Shown here piece by piece: positions 10,483 through 19,146 of a stretch of 38,012 nt of DNA. Position 1 is the stretch's first letter, and every line of letters starts with the position of its first letter. The stretch is from Alphaproteobacteria bacterium (GTDB lineage: Bacteria; Pseudomonadota; Alphaproteobacteria; DSM-16000; Inquilinaceae): NCBI GenBank assembly GCA_028281925.1, contig JANQIX010000032.1:1-38012 (forward strand), written 5' to 3'. Position numbers and translations under genes: made by a program. Below the pieces are notes generated by a model. The model saw nothing but the letters and a program-made list of their open reading frames with translations. It had not been told where the DNA came from and searched no databases.

Positions 10483-11826
10483 ATGGCATCAGCCGCCGAA
10501 CAACTGGCTTCCAACCTGAACTTCGGAGCGTTCGCCAAGGCGACCGAGCTGAAGCGGCGCATCTGGTTTACGCTCGGGGCGCTGGTCATCTACCGGTTGG
10601 GAACCTACATCCCCATTCCCGGGATCGACCCACTGGTTCTGGAAGAGGTTTTCCAGAATCAGGGCGGCGGCCTGCTCGGCGTGCTCAACATGTTCTCGGG
10701 CGGTGCGCTGGGGCGCATGACCATCTTCGCCCTGAACATCATGCCGTACATTTCCGCCTCCATCATCATGCAGCTGATGACGGCGGTGTCGCCCAGCCTG
10801 GAAGCCTTGAAGAAGGAGGGTGAAAGCGGGCGCAAGAAGATCAATCAATACACGCGCTACGGCACAGTGCTGCTGGCAGCCGTGCAAGCCTATGGGCTGG
10901 CTGTCGGGCTGGAGAGCCTGAGCGGGTCAACGGGATCCGCCGTGCTCGATCCCGGTGCCTTCTTCCGGCTGACGACCGTCATTACGGTGGTTGGCGGCAC
11001 GATCTTCCTGATGTGGCTTGGCGAGCAGATCACGTCGCGCGGTGTCGGCAACGGCATCTCGCTGATCATCTTCGCCGGCATTGTCGCGGAGCTGCCGCGG
11101 GCTCTGGTGGGGACGCTGGACCTGATGGGCACCGGCGCCATTTCGCCGGTGTTTGTCATGACGATGCTGGTGATGGCCGGAGCCGTGATCACCTTCATCG
11201 TGTTCATGGAGCGCGCACAGCGGCGGCTGATCGTGCAATACCCCAAACAGCAGCGCGGCAACCGCATGGTCGAGGGCCAGAGCTCGCACCTGCCGCTGAA
11301 GCTGAACACGGCCGGCGTCATCCCGGCGATCTTCGCGTCGTCGCTGCTGTTGCTGCCGACAACGCTGATCGGCTTCTCCGGCGGTGAAGGGACCGGCTGG
11401 GTCCAGGTCATCGCCGCACAGCTGCAGCACGGGCAGCCCGTGTTCATGATCGTCTATGCGGCGTTGATCATCTTCTTCTGCTTCTTCTACACCGCGATCG
11501 TCTTCAATCCGGAAGAGACGGCAGACAATCTCAGGCGCTACAACGGGTTCCTGCCGGGCATTCGTCCGGGCAAGGCGACGGCCGACTATCTCGACTATGT
11601 GCTGACGCGTCTGACCGCCGTTGGCGCACTCTATCTGGCGGCGGTGTGCCTGATGCCGGAATTCCTGCTCGCGGAATTCTCGCTGCCATTCTACTTCGGC
11701 GGCACCAGTTTGCTGATCGTTGTCGTCGTAACGATGGACACGGTCGCACAAATCCAGTCTCATCTGCTCGCGCATCAATACGAGGGGCTCATCAAGAAAG
11801 CCAAACTCAGGGGGAGACGCGGATGA
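10483..11826 (+). CDS. secY: Preprotein translocase subunit SecY
   Basis: SecY of 447 residues, the channel subunit of the SecYEG translocon in the inner membrane. The product has about ten hydrophobic segments. The N-terminus MASAAEQLASNLNFGAFAKA and then YRLGTYIPIPGIDP match alphaproteobacterial SecY. NIMPYISASIIMQLMTAVSP is the TM2 signature, and the cytosolic ending HQYEGLIKKAKLRGRRG is typical. ATG 10483 is chosen over an in-frame GTG at 10438 because it gives the family start and has GAGG about seven bases upstream. The stop overlaps the adk start (ATGA). Its place after rplO is canonical. Confidence 0.98.
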   Translation: MASAAEQLASNLNFGAFAKATELKRRIWFTLGALVIYRLGTYIPIPGIDPLVLEEVFQNQGGGLLGVLNMFSGGALGRMTIFALNIMPYISASIIMQLMTAVSPSLEALKKEGESGRKKINQYTRYGTVLLAAVQAYGLAVGLESLSGSTGSAVLDPGAFFRLTTVITVVGGTIFLMWLGEQITSRGVGNGISLIIFAGIVAELPRALVGTLDLMGTGAISPVFVMTMLVMAGAVITFIVFMERAQRRLIVQYPKQQRGNRMVEGQSSHLPLKLNTAGVIPAIFASSLLLLPTTLIGFSGGEGTGWVQVIAAQLQHGQPVFMIVYAALIIFFCFFYTAIVFNPEETADNLRRYNGFLPGIRPGKATADYLDYVLTRLTAVGALYLAAVCLMPEFLLAEFSLPFYFGGTSLLIVVVVTMDTVAQIQSHLLAHQYEGLIKKAKLRGRRG

Positions 11827-12485
11827 ACCTGGTCCTTCTCGGGCCGCCGGGGGCTGGCAAGGGCACACAGGCCCAACGACTTGAAGAGGCATATGGGCTG
11901 AAGCAGCTGTCTACGGGGGACATGCTGCGGGCTGCGATCAAGAGTGGGAACCCGCTGGGGCGGCAGCTTCAGGAAACGCTGGATGCGGGCCAGTTGGTCT
12001 CCGACGAGATGATGGTGGCCATGATCTCTGCCCGGATCGAGGAACCCGACTGCCAGAACGGCGTCATCTTCGACGGGTTCCCGCGCACGGTGGACCAGGC
12101 TGAGGCGCTGGACGGGCTGCTCCAGGAGAAAGGCAGTCGCCTGGCCGCGGTGATCGAGATCCGCGCCGATGACCAGGCCCTGGTCGATCGCATAACCGGG
12201 CGGTTCACCTGTGCCAAATGCGGCGCCAACTACAACAAGCGCTTCAAGCCGACGGCGGTAGCCGGCGTGTGCGACGTCTGCGGCAGCACGGAGTTCGACT
12301 ACCGCTCCGACGACACGGAAGAGACGGTGCGCAAGCGCCTGGAGACCTATCACGGACAGACAGAGCCGATTCTGCCGTACTACCGGCGCCAGGGGCTGCT
12401 GCACTCCGTCGACGGGAACCTGGATTTCGACGAGGTGAGCCGGCAGATCGCAACGGCCGTAGATAGCGTCACGGGCAGCGCTTGA
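11823..12485 (+). CDS. adk: Adenylate kinase, long zinc-lid form
   Basis: Adenylate kinase of 220 residues, which catalyses ATP + AMP = 2 ADP in the cytosol. The P-loop is GPPGAGKGT at residues 7-15. The AMP-binding region includes LSTGDMLRAA and DGFPRT. The LID carries four cysteines, C130/C133 and C150/C153, in FTCAKC and GVCDVC, so it should bind structural zinc as in Geobacillus-type enzymes; the E. coli lid lacks these cysteines. The ATG at 11823 overlaps the secY stop. The TGA stop at 12483-12485 lies inside the -35 box of the next promoter. Confidence 0.98.
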   Translation: MNLVLLGPPGAGKGTQAQRLEEAYGLKQLSTGDMLRAAIKSGNPLGRQLQETLDAGQLVSDEMMVAMISARIEEPDCQNGVIFDGFPRTVDQAEALDGLLQEKGSRLAAVIEIRADDQALVDRITGRFTCAKCGANYNKRFKPTAVAGVCDVCGSTEFDYRSDDTEETVRKRLETYHGQTEPILPYYRRQGLLHSVDGNLDFDEVSRQIATAVDSVTGSA

Positions 12486-12509
12486 CAGCCTGTTGCGCAC
12501 CCCTATAAT
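12482..12509 (+). promoter_or_regulatory. Predicted sigma-70-type promoter of the alpha cluster
   Basis: The hexamers TTGACA (12482-12487) and TATAAT (12504-12509) are both exact consensus, with a 16-base spacer. The -35 box overlaps the adk stop codon. It points at rpsM, whose GTG is about 95 bases downstream, and would give rpsM-rpsK-rpoA-rplQ transcription independent of the S10/spc readthrough. The box match is directly visible; activity is inferred. Confidence 0.8.
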
Positions 12510-12533
12510 GCCGGCCCTCTGGAGAGGGCCGGC
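12510..12533 (+). other. GC hairpin at the predicted transcription start of the alpha cluster
   Basis: A perfect 10-bp inverted repeat (GCCGGCCCTC, loop TGGA, GAGGGCCGGC) begins one base after the -10 box. No T-tract follows, so it is a poor intrinsic terminator for adk. The expected start site falls inside the left arm, so only part of the stem would be in RNA starting there, while RNA reading through from adk would contain the whole hairpin. Confidence 0.6.
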
Positions 12534-12605
12534 TCCGGACACTGTCGTGCGTCCGCAATTCCGAGTCGGTGCAGCCGGAATTCTTGGCCAACTGGGAGAG
12601 AGCGC

Positions 12606-12974
12606 GTGGCGCGTATAGCAGGCGTCAATATTCCGACGGGTAAGCGGGTGGAAATCGCCCTGACGTACATTCATGGTGTTGGCCGGACGTCTGCCAAGCA
12701 GATCTGCGAACGTCTGGGCATTCCGGCTGAGCGAAGGGTCAACGACCTGACCGAAGACGAAGCGGTGCGGCTGCGCGAGACGATCGACGCGGAATACACC
12801 GTCGAAGGCGATCTCCGGCGTGAGGTCGCCATGAATATCAAGCGGCTGATGGATCTGGGCTGCTATCGCGGCCTGCGTCACCGCAAGGGCCTGCCCGTGC
12901 GGGGGCAGCGTACGCACACCAATGCCCGCACGCGCAAGGGGCCGGCCAAGCCGATTGCTGGCAAGAAGAAATAA
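12606..12974 (+). CDS. rpsM: 30S ribosomal protein S13
   Basis: S13 of 122 residues. It forms inter-subunit bridges and contacts the P-site tRNA. It reads [20 protein letters not shown], then [18 protein letters not shown], and ends with [20 protein letters not shown] and a basic tail. It uses a GTG start at 12606 with GGGAGAGAG upstream. It is the first gene of the alpha cluster. Confidence 0.98.
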   Translation: MARIAGVNIPTGKRVEIALTYIHGVGRTSAKQICERLGIPAERRVNDLTEDEAVRLRETIDAEYTVEGDLRREVAMNIKRLMDLGCYRGLRHRKGLPVRGQRTHTNARTRKGPAKPIAGKKK

Positions 12975-13013
12975 TCGGCTCGATCCTACGTTTGACGGAA
13001 GGCAGTTTTTGGT

Positions 13014-13409
13014 ATGGCGAAACAGGCCGCTGCACCGCGTTTGCGTCGGCGCGAACGGAAGAACATCACCTCCGGTATCGCGCATGTGAGCGCCACGTTC
13101 AACAATACGATGGTCACCATCACGGACGCGCAGGGCAATGCGATTGCCTGGTCGTCGGCCGGTGGCATGGGGTTCAAGGGCAGCCGGAAGTCGACGCCCT
13201 ATGCCGCCCAGATGGCCGCCGAAGACGCCGGCCGGAAGGCGCAGGAACACGGCATGCGCACGCTTGAGGTCAACGTGAAGGGCCCCGGATCGGGTCGGGA
13301 AAGCGCGTTGCGGGCGTTGCAGGCTGTCGGGTTCATGATCACGTCGATCCGGGACGTGACGCCCATCCCCCACAATGGTGTGCGGCCGCGCAAGCGGCGC
13401 CGCGTCTGA
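13014..13409 (+). CDS. rpsK: 30S ribosomal protein S11
   Basis: S11 of 131 residues, part of the 30S platform near the mRNA exit. It contains [24 protein letters not shown] sequence (here [15 protein letters not shown]), [20 protein letters not shown], and the conserved end [19 protein letters not shown] followed by RPRKRRRV. As in other alphaproteobacteria, rpoA follows directly and rpsD is not in the cluster. The 157-base gap to rpoA shows no strong promoter or terminator. Confidence 0.98.
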   Translation: MAKQAAAPRLRRRERKNITSGIAHVSATFNNTMVTITDAQGNAIAWSSAGGMGFKGSRKSTPYAAQMAAEDAGRKAQEHGMRTLEVNVKGPGSGRESALRALQAVGFMITSIRDVTPIPHNGVRPRKRRRV

Positions 13410-13566
13410 GGGCTTTTTCACCGCCCGGCCCGCGCATTTGCGTCTGGCTTCGGCGGTTCATCCGGCCACTTGCGCGGGGGGCGACTGCCGAAGGTCCTGC
13501 TGCAGGTATTGCGATTTCTGATGAACGGCCATCGCGACATGCGAGGGCCATGCTGACGAGAGAACC

Positions 13567-14592
13567 ATGATCCCAGTCATCTCACGGAATTGGCAGGAAC
13601 TGATAAAGCCGGCGGCGCTGGATATTCAGCCCGGGGGCGATGCCCGCCGAACGGCAACGATCGTCGCGGAACCGCTTGAGCGCGGCTTTGGACTGACCAT
13701 CGGCAATGCTCTGCGCCGAATTCTTCTGTCGTCGCTGCAGGGCGCGGCCGTCACCTCGGTGCAGATCGACGGTGTGCTGCACGAATTCTCGTCGATCCCC
13801 GGCGTGCGTGAGGATGTCACGGACATTGTCCTGAACATCAAGACCTTGGGTCTGCGCATGCATGTGGAAGGCCCGAAGCGCATGCGCCTTCACGCCGAAG
13901 GCCCTGGCCCGGTGACGGCGAGCCAGATCATCACCGGCCCCGATATCGAGATTATGGATCCCGATCTGGTGATCTGCACGCTGGATGAAGGCGCCCGGCT
14001 GAGCATGGAAATGACCGTCAGCATGGGCAAGGGCTATGTCCCGGCGGTCATGAACCGACCTGAGGACGCGCCGATCGGCCTGATCCCGGTGGATGCGCTC
14101 TACAGCCCGGTGCGCAAGGTCACCTATCGGGTGGAGAACACGCGCGTCGGCCAGGTGACGGACTACGACAAGCTCTCGCTGGTGCTGGAGACGAACGGCG
14201 CCGTGACGCCGGAGGACGCCGTGGCGCTGGCCGCCCGGATCCTGCAGGATCAGTTGCAGCTGTTCATCAACTTTGAGGAGCCGCGGGCGGAGCGTCGCGA
14301 GGAAACGGCAGAAGAGATGCCGTTCAACAAGAACCTGCTGCGCAAGGTCGATGAGCTTGAGCTTTCGGTGCGGTCGGCGAACTGCTTGAAGAACGACAAC
14401 ATCGTCTATATCGGCGACTTGGTGCAGAAGACCGAGGCGGAGATGTTGCGGACGCCCAATTTCGGGCGCAAGTCGCTGAACGAGATCAAAGAGGTGCTGA
14501 GCACCATGGGCCTCCATCTCGGCATGGAGATCCCGAACTGGCCGCCGGAGAATATCGAAGAGCTGGCCAAGAAGCTGGAAGAACCATACTGA
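13567..14592 (+). CDS. rpoA: RNA polymerase subunit alpha
   Basis: The alpha subunit, 341 residues. The N-terminal domain (about 1-235) dimerises and holds beta and beta'; it shows [20 protein letters not shown] then [21 protein letters not shown] charged linker follows ([18 protein letters not shown]). The C-terminal domain (about 260-325) contacts UP elements and activators; [18 protein letters not shown] includes Arg269, equivalent to E. coli Arg265, and [15 protein letters not shown] ends the domain. The start ATG 13567 follows GACGAGAGAACC. Confidence 0.98.
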   Translation: MIPVISRNWQELIKPAALDIQPGGDARRTATIVAEPLERGFGLTIGNALRRILLSSLQGAAVTSVQIDGVLHEFSSIPGVREDVTDIVLNIKTLGLRMHVEGPKRMRLHAEGPGPVTASQIITGPDIEIMDPDLVICTLDEGARLSMEMTVSMGKGYVPAVMNRPEDAPIGLIPVDALYSPVRKVTYRVENTRVGQVTDYDKLSLVLETNGAVTPEDAVALAARILQDQLQLFINFEEPRAERREETAEEMPFNKNLLRKVDELELSVRSANCLKNDNIVYIGDLVQKTEAEMLRTPNFGRKSLNEIKEVLSTMGLHLGMEIPNWPPENIEELAKKLEEPY

Positions 14593-14766
14593 TCGTCCGA
14601 TGGCCGCTGCCCTGAGGGCGGCGGCCGCTGACTGCCGGCCGCATGTTGGGCCGGCGGGGCCGCGGGTGGCCCCACGCCATGAGGTACGCGATCGGTCAGC
14701 GGATGCGGCCATGGCGAGCGCAATCGGCTTCGCGCGGCGAGGCCCGGCCGGAGAGGAGACAGCGTC

Positions 14767-15207
14767 ATGCGACACGGTATGAGTGGCCGCAAGCTGAACA
14801 GGACCAGCAGCCATCGGCGGGCGTTGTTCGCCAATCTGGCGGCATCGCTGATCACGCATGAGCAGATCAAGACGACCCTGCCGAAGGCAAAGGACCTTCG
14901 CCCGGTGGTGGAGCGCCTGATCACGCTGGGCAAGAAGGGTGGGCTGGCCAACCGCCGCAATGCACACGCCTTTCTCAGGAACGACGACGTCGTCTCCAAG
15001 CTGTTCCAGACCGGCTCCGGCAGTCTCGCCGATCGGTACAAGAACCGCAGCGGCGGCTATACCCGCGTCCTGAAGGCCGGGTTCCGCTATGGCGACGCCG
15101 CGCCGATGGCGGTGATCGAACTGGTCGACCGTGACGTCGATGCCAAAGGCAAGGCCGACCGTGAGCGCGTTGAGCGCGAACGGGAAGAGGCGGTAGACGA
15201 GGACTGA
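14767..15207 (+). CDS. rplQ: 50S ribosomal protein L17
   Basis: L17 of 146 residues, located near the tunnel exit. It begins [20 protein letters not shown], then [20 protein letters not shown], and has [20 protein letters not shown], all family signatures. The last ~28 residues are a charged tail beyond the usual core. It lies 174 bases after rpoA in a GC-rich gap where I see no gene. It ends the core block. Confidence 0.97.
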   Translation: MRHGMSGRKLNRTSSHRRALFANLAASLITHEQIKTTLPKAKDLRPVVERLITLGKKGGLANRRNAHAFLRNDDVVSKLFQTGSGSLADRYKNRSGGYTRVLKAGFRYGDAAPMAVIELVDRDVDAKGKADRERVEREREEAVDED

Positions 15208-15215
15208 GCCCGCGG

Positions 15216-15242
15216 CGGCGCGTCCCTCGCATCGTCGCGCCG
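15216..15242 (+). terminator. Possible terminator hairpin after rplQ
   Basis: A perfect 7-bp inverted repeat (CGGCGCG / CGCGCCG, 13-base loop) starts nine bases after the rplQ stop. There is no T-tract, so intrinsic termination is uncertain. Its place at the end of the ribosomal block fits a terminator. Confidence 0.4.
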
Positions 15243-15287
15243 GTGGACGTATGCTTAGTTGACTGCGTCAAAGCCGAGGGAAATGTG

Positions 15288-15848
15288 ATGACGGCAGGTA
15301 GACGTGCGCGCGGCCTCATTGCGGTTGCGGCGCTCGTATCGCTTGCGGCCTGTGCGAGCGAACGGGCTGGGGGCTCGGGTGCGGACAGCGGCGAACCGCA
15401 AGCAGCGCTTTCGGACGAGGCGCGAAGCCAGCTTGAGATTGCGCTGGATGGCTGCACGGCCGAGACGGGCTACGATCCGGAATCGCAGGTGGTCGCCGAC
15501 CTCGGCCCGAACGAACTGGCCGAGGGGGAGCTTGCCTATCGCGACTGCGCCTACGGGGCGCTGAACAGCGTGGTCCGCCCCAATCTGCGGCTGCCGGCGC
15601 TGCTGGACGAGTTGATCGTCGCGGACCAGCAGCTTACCGCCGCCATTCCTGAAGGCGGGGCAACACGGTCGCAGCGAGAGGCCGCGATCGACGGGCGGGT
15701 GGCGGAAATCCGCCAGCAGGAGTTGGCCATCCGCGACGCCGAACTGGCGGCGTCCGACGCGCTGATTTCCGAGCGGGACAACCTGCTGCGCCAGCAGGAG
15801 ATGATGGATTTCCGACGGCAGTTGGATGTCGTGAACCAGCTTTTCTGA
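15288..15848 (+). CDS. Small lipoprotein of unknown function
   Basis: The product is 186 residues. The first ~22 form a lipoprotein signal: basic TAGRRARG, hydrophobic LIAVAALVSL, and the lipobox LAAC with the cysteine as the expected lipidated residue. The mature part has two further cysteines (DGCTAE and YRDCAYG), which could form a disulfide, and a C-terminal half (about 110-186) rich in Ala, Glu, Arg and Gln that looks helical or coiled-coil. ATG 15288 is preferred to an upstream in-frame ATG (15243... phase) because it starts the signal peptide and has GAGGG upstream. I do not recognise the family. It stands alone after the ribosomal block. Confidence 0.82.
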   Translation: MTAGRRARGLIAVAALVSLAACASERAGGSGADSGEPQAALSDEARSQLEIALDGCTAETGYDPESQVVADLGPNELAEGELAYRDCAYGALNSVVRPNLRLPALLDELIVADQQLTAAIPEGGATRSQREAAIDGRVAEIRQQELAIRDAELAASDALISERDNLLRQQEMMDFRRQLDVVNQLF

Positions 15849-15937
15849 GCGATCAACGCCTCGGGCCGCAGCGATCGCGAGCCCGCCGGAGTCGTCGAGC
15901 CGCCGGCCCATGGTTGGCGCGCTGGGCGAAGGGCGTG

Positions 15938-16192
15938 ATGCTCCGGCGCGGGCCGATGATTACCTGTGCGGAGTTCGAGACGTTCGTTCTCGACTACCTG
16001 TCCGGCAACCTGCTGTCGCGGTAAAGACGCGTTTTCGAACTGCATCTCAGGGTGCGCCGTGAATGCCTTGAAGCCTACCGGCGTTTCAGTGCGCTGGGGA
16101 AGGCGGTGTTCCAGGCACCATCGGACCCGCTGCCTGAGGATGTGCCGCAGGACCTGGTACACGCGATCCTGGCGGCGCGCGACGCCGACTGA
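15938..16192 (+). pseudogene. Decayed anti-sigma-type zinc-finger (zf-HC2-like) gene
   Basis: One phase reads MITCAEFETFVLDYLSGNLL from ATG 15956 (an in-frame ATG at 15938 is better placed after GAAGGG), then a TAA at 16022-16024, then continues with FELHLRVRRECLEAYRRF and LPEDVPQDLVHAILAARDAD to TGA 16190-16192. Both sides of the stop match small anti-sigma-factor zinc-finger proteins of alphaproteobacteria. The HxxxCxxC motif is damaged: the histidine and second cysteine remain, but an arginine occupies the first cysteine position. No sigma-factor gene is visible nearby. A sequencing error at the TAA is possible, but the lost cysteine supports real decay. Confidence 0.72.
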
Positions 16193-16320
16193 TCGGCTGC
16201 CACGCCGGGCCAAGCTGTAACCTTGCCTGCAGGTCCGTCATCCCAAGGGGCACGTGCGGCGAACCTTCGTTTCTGAGGGTGCCGCCGCCGCCCATGCGTT
16301 CAGTGCACGGAGACCGGGGC

Positions 16321-17325
16321 ATGACAGCGAAGCCAAGCAACCAGACCGCCTTCCGACGAGAGGTCTACAAAGGCTGGGAGGCTTGGCGGGTCGAGCGTGG
16401 CCCCCTGGCATTAATCCTGGTCCCGCAGGTCGGCGGCCGCTTGATGGGGATCCAGTGGCACGGGCAGGAGCTGTCGTTCGTCAACCCGGATTGCGCAGGC
16501 CGCGTGCGGGATGTCACGGCCATCGCCAATGTTCACGACTGCAAGCGGCGCCTGGGCTTCCTGCTCTGGGGCGGTGACAAGACTTGGCTCGCCCCGCAAA
16601 GCCGTTGGACGGACGACGTTCCGTTCATCGATCTCGACAGTGGCGCGTACGATCTTACCGCCGACGAGGGCGCCGGCAAGGTCACGATGGTCAGCCCGGT
16701 CTGCCGCGAGACGGGCGTGCAGATCGAGCGCACGCTTACCTTAGAGGAGCAGGCTGGCGCCTGGAGCCTGACACATACACTACACAATCGCTCGGTCAAC
16801 GACGTGACCTGGGCGCCCTGGGACGTGGCGATGATCAATCGTCCGGCGACCGTCTTTCTGCCGACACGCGCCGGCTCCGCCTTTCCCGATGGCGTGCGGA
16901 CCTTCGACAACGAAGGGATTTCTGCGGAGGTGCGTGACAAGGTCGTGCGCATCGCCGACGGAATCGCGGCTGTGACCTGTCGGGAACCGCTGAGGTTCAA
17001 ATATGGCGTCGATGCAGAGATTGGCAGCGTGTTGGCCGTGATCGAAGACGGACCACGCGGCCCGGTGGGGCTGCGCAAATCCGTGCCGGCCATTGTCGGC
17101 GGACCCTACGCCCATGGCTGTGTGGCCGAGGTCTTCAACGCCGCAGAGTATCCGTACTTCGAGGTGGAGCTGCACGGCCCGGTCACGACACTGGCGCCCG
17201 GCGGTTCGGTCTCCCTATCCGAGACTGCGTCGCTGTTTGACCTGGCGGCACTGCCGCCTTCTCCGGCGGAGGTCGGCGGTTATCTGGAGTTGTCCACGGA
17301 GCGGAATGGCGGGGAGGCCCAGTGA
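16321..17325 (+). CDS. DUF4380-like / aldose-epimerase-like protein
   Basis: The product is 334 residues with no signal peptide, so it is probably cytosolic. It resembles DUF4380 proteins, whose fold is related to galactose mutarotase: VPQVGGRLMGIQWHGQEL near residue 40, LLWGGDKTWLAPQSRWTDD near 80-100, then SLTHTLHNRSVNDVTWAPWD and VALINRP-like (here VAMINRPATVFLPT). No catalytic assignment can be made. ATG 16321 is favoured, with GGAG about eight bases upstream; an ATG at 16279 adds 14 unconvincing residues. A sugar-related role is only a fold-based guess. Confidence 0.72.
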   Translation: MTAKPSNQTAFRREVYKGWEAWRVERGPLALILVPQVGGRLMGIQWHGQELSFVNPDCAGRVRDVTAIANVHDCKRRLGFLLWGGDKTWLAPQSRWTDDVPFIDLDSGAYDLTADEGAGKVTMVSPVCRETGVQIERTLTLEEQAGAWSLTHTLHNRSVNDVTWAPWDVAMINRPATVFLPTRAGSAFPDGVRTFDNEGISAEVRDKVVRIADGIAAVTCREPLRFKYGVDAEIGSVLAVIEDGPRGPVGLRKSVPAIVGGPYAHGCVAEVFNAAEYPYFEVELHGPVTTLAPGGSVSLSETASLFDLAALPPSPAEVGGYLELSTERNGGEAQ

Positions 17326-17459
17326 CGCGGTGTCGGCTCCAGCGGCGCGGAAGCCCGGCTCATCGGCGCTGCGGGATTGACCATGGACCACATCCCGAGG
17401 GGAGCCGATCGCCCTTCGCCCTTTGAAACTAGAGATCGTTGCGTAGTCAAAACGAGAAA

Positions 17460-18308
17460 ATGACCGTGGTAGGAGAGCGGCTTTCCATCGGCCGAGCGCT
17501 CAGAATGCACTGGCCGGAATACCTCATGGAGGCGTGGGGGCTCGGCACCTTTATGATGTCCGCGGGTCTGATTGCCACCCTGCTGGAGTATCCCGGCTCG
17601 CCGGTGCGCGAGGCCATTTCCGACGGCGCGGTCCGACTGGCGCTGATGGGGATCGCCATGGGGCTGACAGCGGTCGGTATCATCTATTCGCCCTGGGGTA
17701 AGCGCTCTGGCGCCCACATCAATCCTGCCGTCACGCTGAGCTTCCTGCGCCTGGGCAAGATCCATCCGATCGATGCAGGCTTCTATATCCTGGCTCAGTT
17801 CGCAGGCGGAACGGTCGGCGTGCTGCTGGTCTGGGGGTTTTTGGGGCCTGCGTTCTCTACGCCGCCGGTGCTGTTCGTCAACACGCTGCCTGGCCGGTCG
17901 GGCTTTGCCGTTGCGTATCTGACTGAGGTGGCGATGGCCTTCGGCCTGATGCTGATGGTGGTCTCCGCACTTTCCTCACATCGCCTGATGCCACGCATCG
18001 GCCTGTTTGCGGGCATCATGGTGGCCAGTTACATCACTTTCCTGGCTCCGCTTTCCGGCATGAGCATCAACCCGGCTCGGTCGTTTGCATCCGCCGCACC
18101 TGCCGGCGAATTCGGCCATCTTTGGGTCTACTTCACTGCACCGGTGCTTGGGATGCTGGGGGCAGTCGAAGTGTTCCGCGCCGCCAAGCGGGGCCGTGGG
18201 TGCTTCTGCGCGAAGCTGAACCACGACGAAGCCTATCGCTGCATTCATTGCGGTCACGAACCGGGCGCCGGTTCGCCAGACCACCCGAGCGCTCCGCCCA
18301 AGCCCTAG
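17460..18308 (+). CDS. Aquaporin (MIP family) with a cysteine-rich C-terminal tail
   Basis: The product is 282 residues with about six membrane segments. The two pore-lining NPA boxes are intact: SGAHINPAVTLSFLRLG and SGMSINPARSFASAAP, the second with the selectivity-filter arginine after NPA, as in water-specific channels. After the last TM a hydrophilic tail carries CFC then, 13 residues later, CIHCGHEP, a plausible metal-binding site not usual in aquaporins. The start ATG 17460 is chosen; an upstream in-frame TTG (17439) is less likely. It acts in the inner membrane, with the tail predicted in the cytosol. Confidence 0.9.
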   Translation: MTVVGERLSIGRALRMHWPEYLMEAWGLGTFMMSAGLIATLLEYPGSPVREAISDGAVRLALMGIAMGLTAVGIIYSPWGKRSGAHINPAVTLSFLRLGKIHPIDAGFYILAQFAGGTVGVLLVWGFLGPAFSTPPVLFVNTLPGRSGFAVAYLTEVAMAFGLMLMVVSALSSHRLMPRIGLFAGIMVASYITFLAPLSGMSINPARSFASAAPAGEFGHLWVYFTAPVLGMLGAVEVFRAAKRGRGCFCAKLNHDEAYRCIHCGHEPGAGSPDHPSAPPKP

Positions 18309-18333
18309 ACCGATCCCAAGCGCAGGAGATCCA

Positions 18334-18872
18334 GCCACGGCGTTCACTACAGCCGATGGCGAGATCGCATCCGTCGACACCGCACAGATGGTGGAGGTCG
18401 ATCGGGCGATGATCGAGAATTACCACATCGAATTGATCCAGAAGATGGAGAACGCCGGCCGCAACTTGGCCCATCTGGCACGCACCCGCTTCCTGGGCGG
18501 TGACCCGCGCAGCAAGGCGATCCTGGTGATGGCGGGGCGCGGCGAGAACGGAGGTGGCGCGCTGGTCGCCGCCGGGCGAACGAGAGCACCGCACCGGTCC
18601 TGTCCCTGGACGCACCGTCCGGCATCGAAACGACGACAGGGACAGTCTTCGATCCCGCCATCCGGGCCGCCGCAACGACGACATTGGCGCTGCCGAAGGA
18701 AGGCCTTAAGGCGCCGGGCGTCGCGGCCCATATTGGGGAACTCTACCTGGCCGACATCAGTGTGCCGCCCGGGCTCTATGCAAGGTTGCCACTAGGGCTG
18801 GAGGTTGGGCCGCTGTTCGCCCGCGACGACGTCGTTCGCATCGGTATCGGCCACGTCGCAAGCGTCGCATGA
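18334..18872 (+). pseudogene. nnrE: Decayed NAD(P)H-hydrate epimerase (YjeF_N) gene
   Basis: Two pieces of one enzyme lie in different phases. The first (about 18337-18580) reads VDTAQMVEVDRAMIENYHIE, MENAGRNLAHLARTRFLGG and AGRGENGGGALVAA, the N-terminal NAD-binding part. The second (about 18577-18872, shifted frame) reads STAPVLSLDAPSGIETTTG, TTTLALPKEGLKAPGVAAHI and GELYLADISVPPGLYA, the C-terminal part. Intact enzymes have roughly 70 residues between these blocks, so an internal deletion has removed them and shifted the frame. An AGGAG remains at 18324-18328 but no ATG, GTG or TTG follows at normal distance, so the start may also be lost. An active NnrE would repair damaged NAD(P)HX. Confidence 0.78.
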
Positions 18873-19087
18873 TGCAGTTGCGGACGAAAGCGTTTCTAAC
18901 TGCGGACTATTATTACTATTCACCATCTGCGGTTGAGCGATCCCAAGCAGCTCCGTCGGCGCACAAGACGGTCCCAAGGGTCATGCAGTACGGCCGGACT
19001 GCTGAATGGCGAGAGTCAATCTGGCCAAATAGAGTACATGCTAAGACTTGGTAAACGTCGTCATCGATCTCTTTCTTCTTGCGACAG

Positions 19088-19116
19088 TTGCCGCAACAGT
19101 TCCGCGCTGATAGAGT
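19088..19116 (+). promoter_or_regulatory. Possible promoter upstream of the SapC-family gene
   Basis: TTGCCG (19088-19093) and TAGAGT (19111-19116) are separated by 17 bases; each matches the sigma-70 consensus at four of six positions. It lies about 30 bases before the SapC-family ATG. The rest of 18873-19146 holds no gene that I can support. Confidence 0.3.
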
Positions 19117-19146
19117 GCCGCCGCACGCGCTAAGGGAGCAGAGTTA

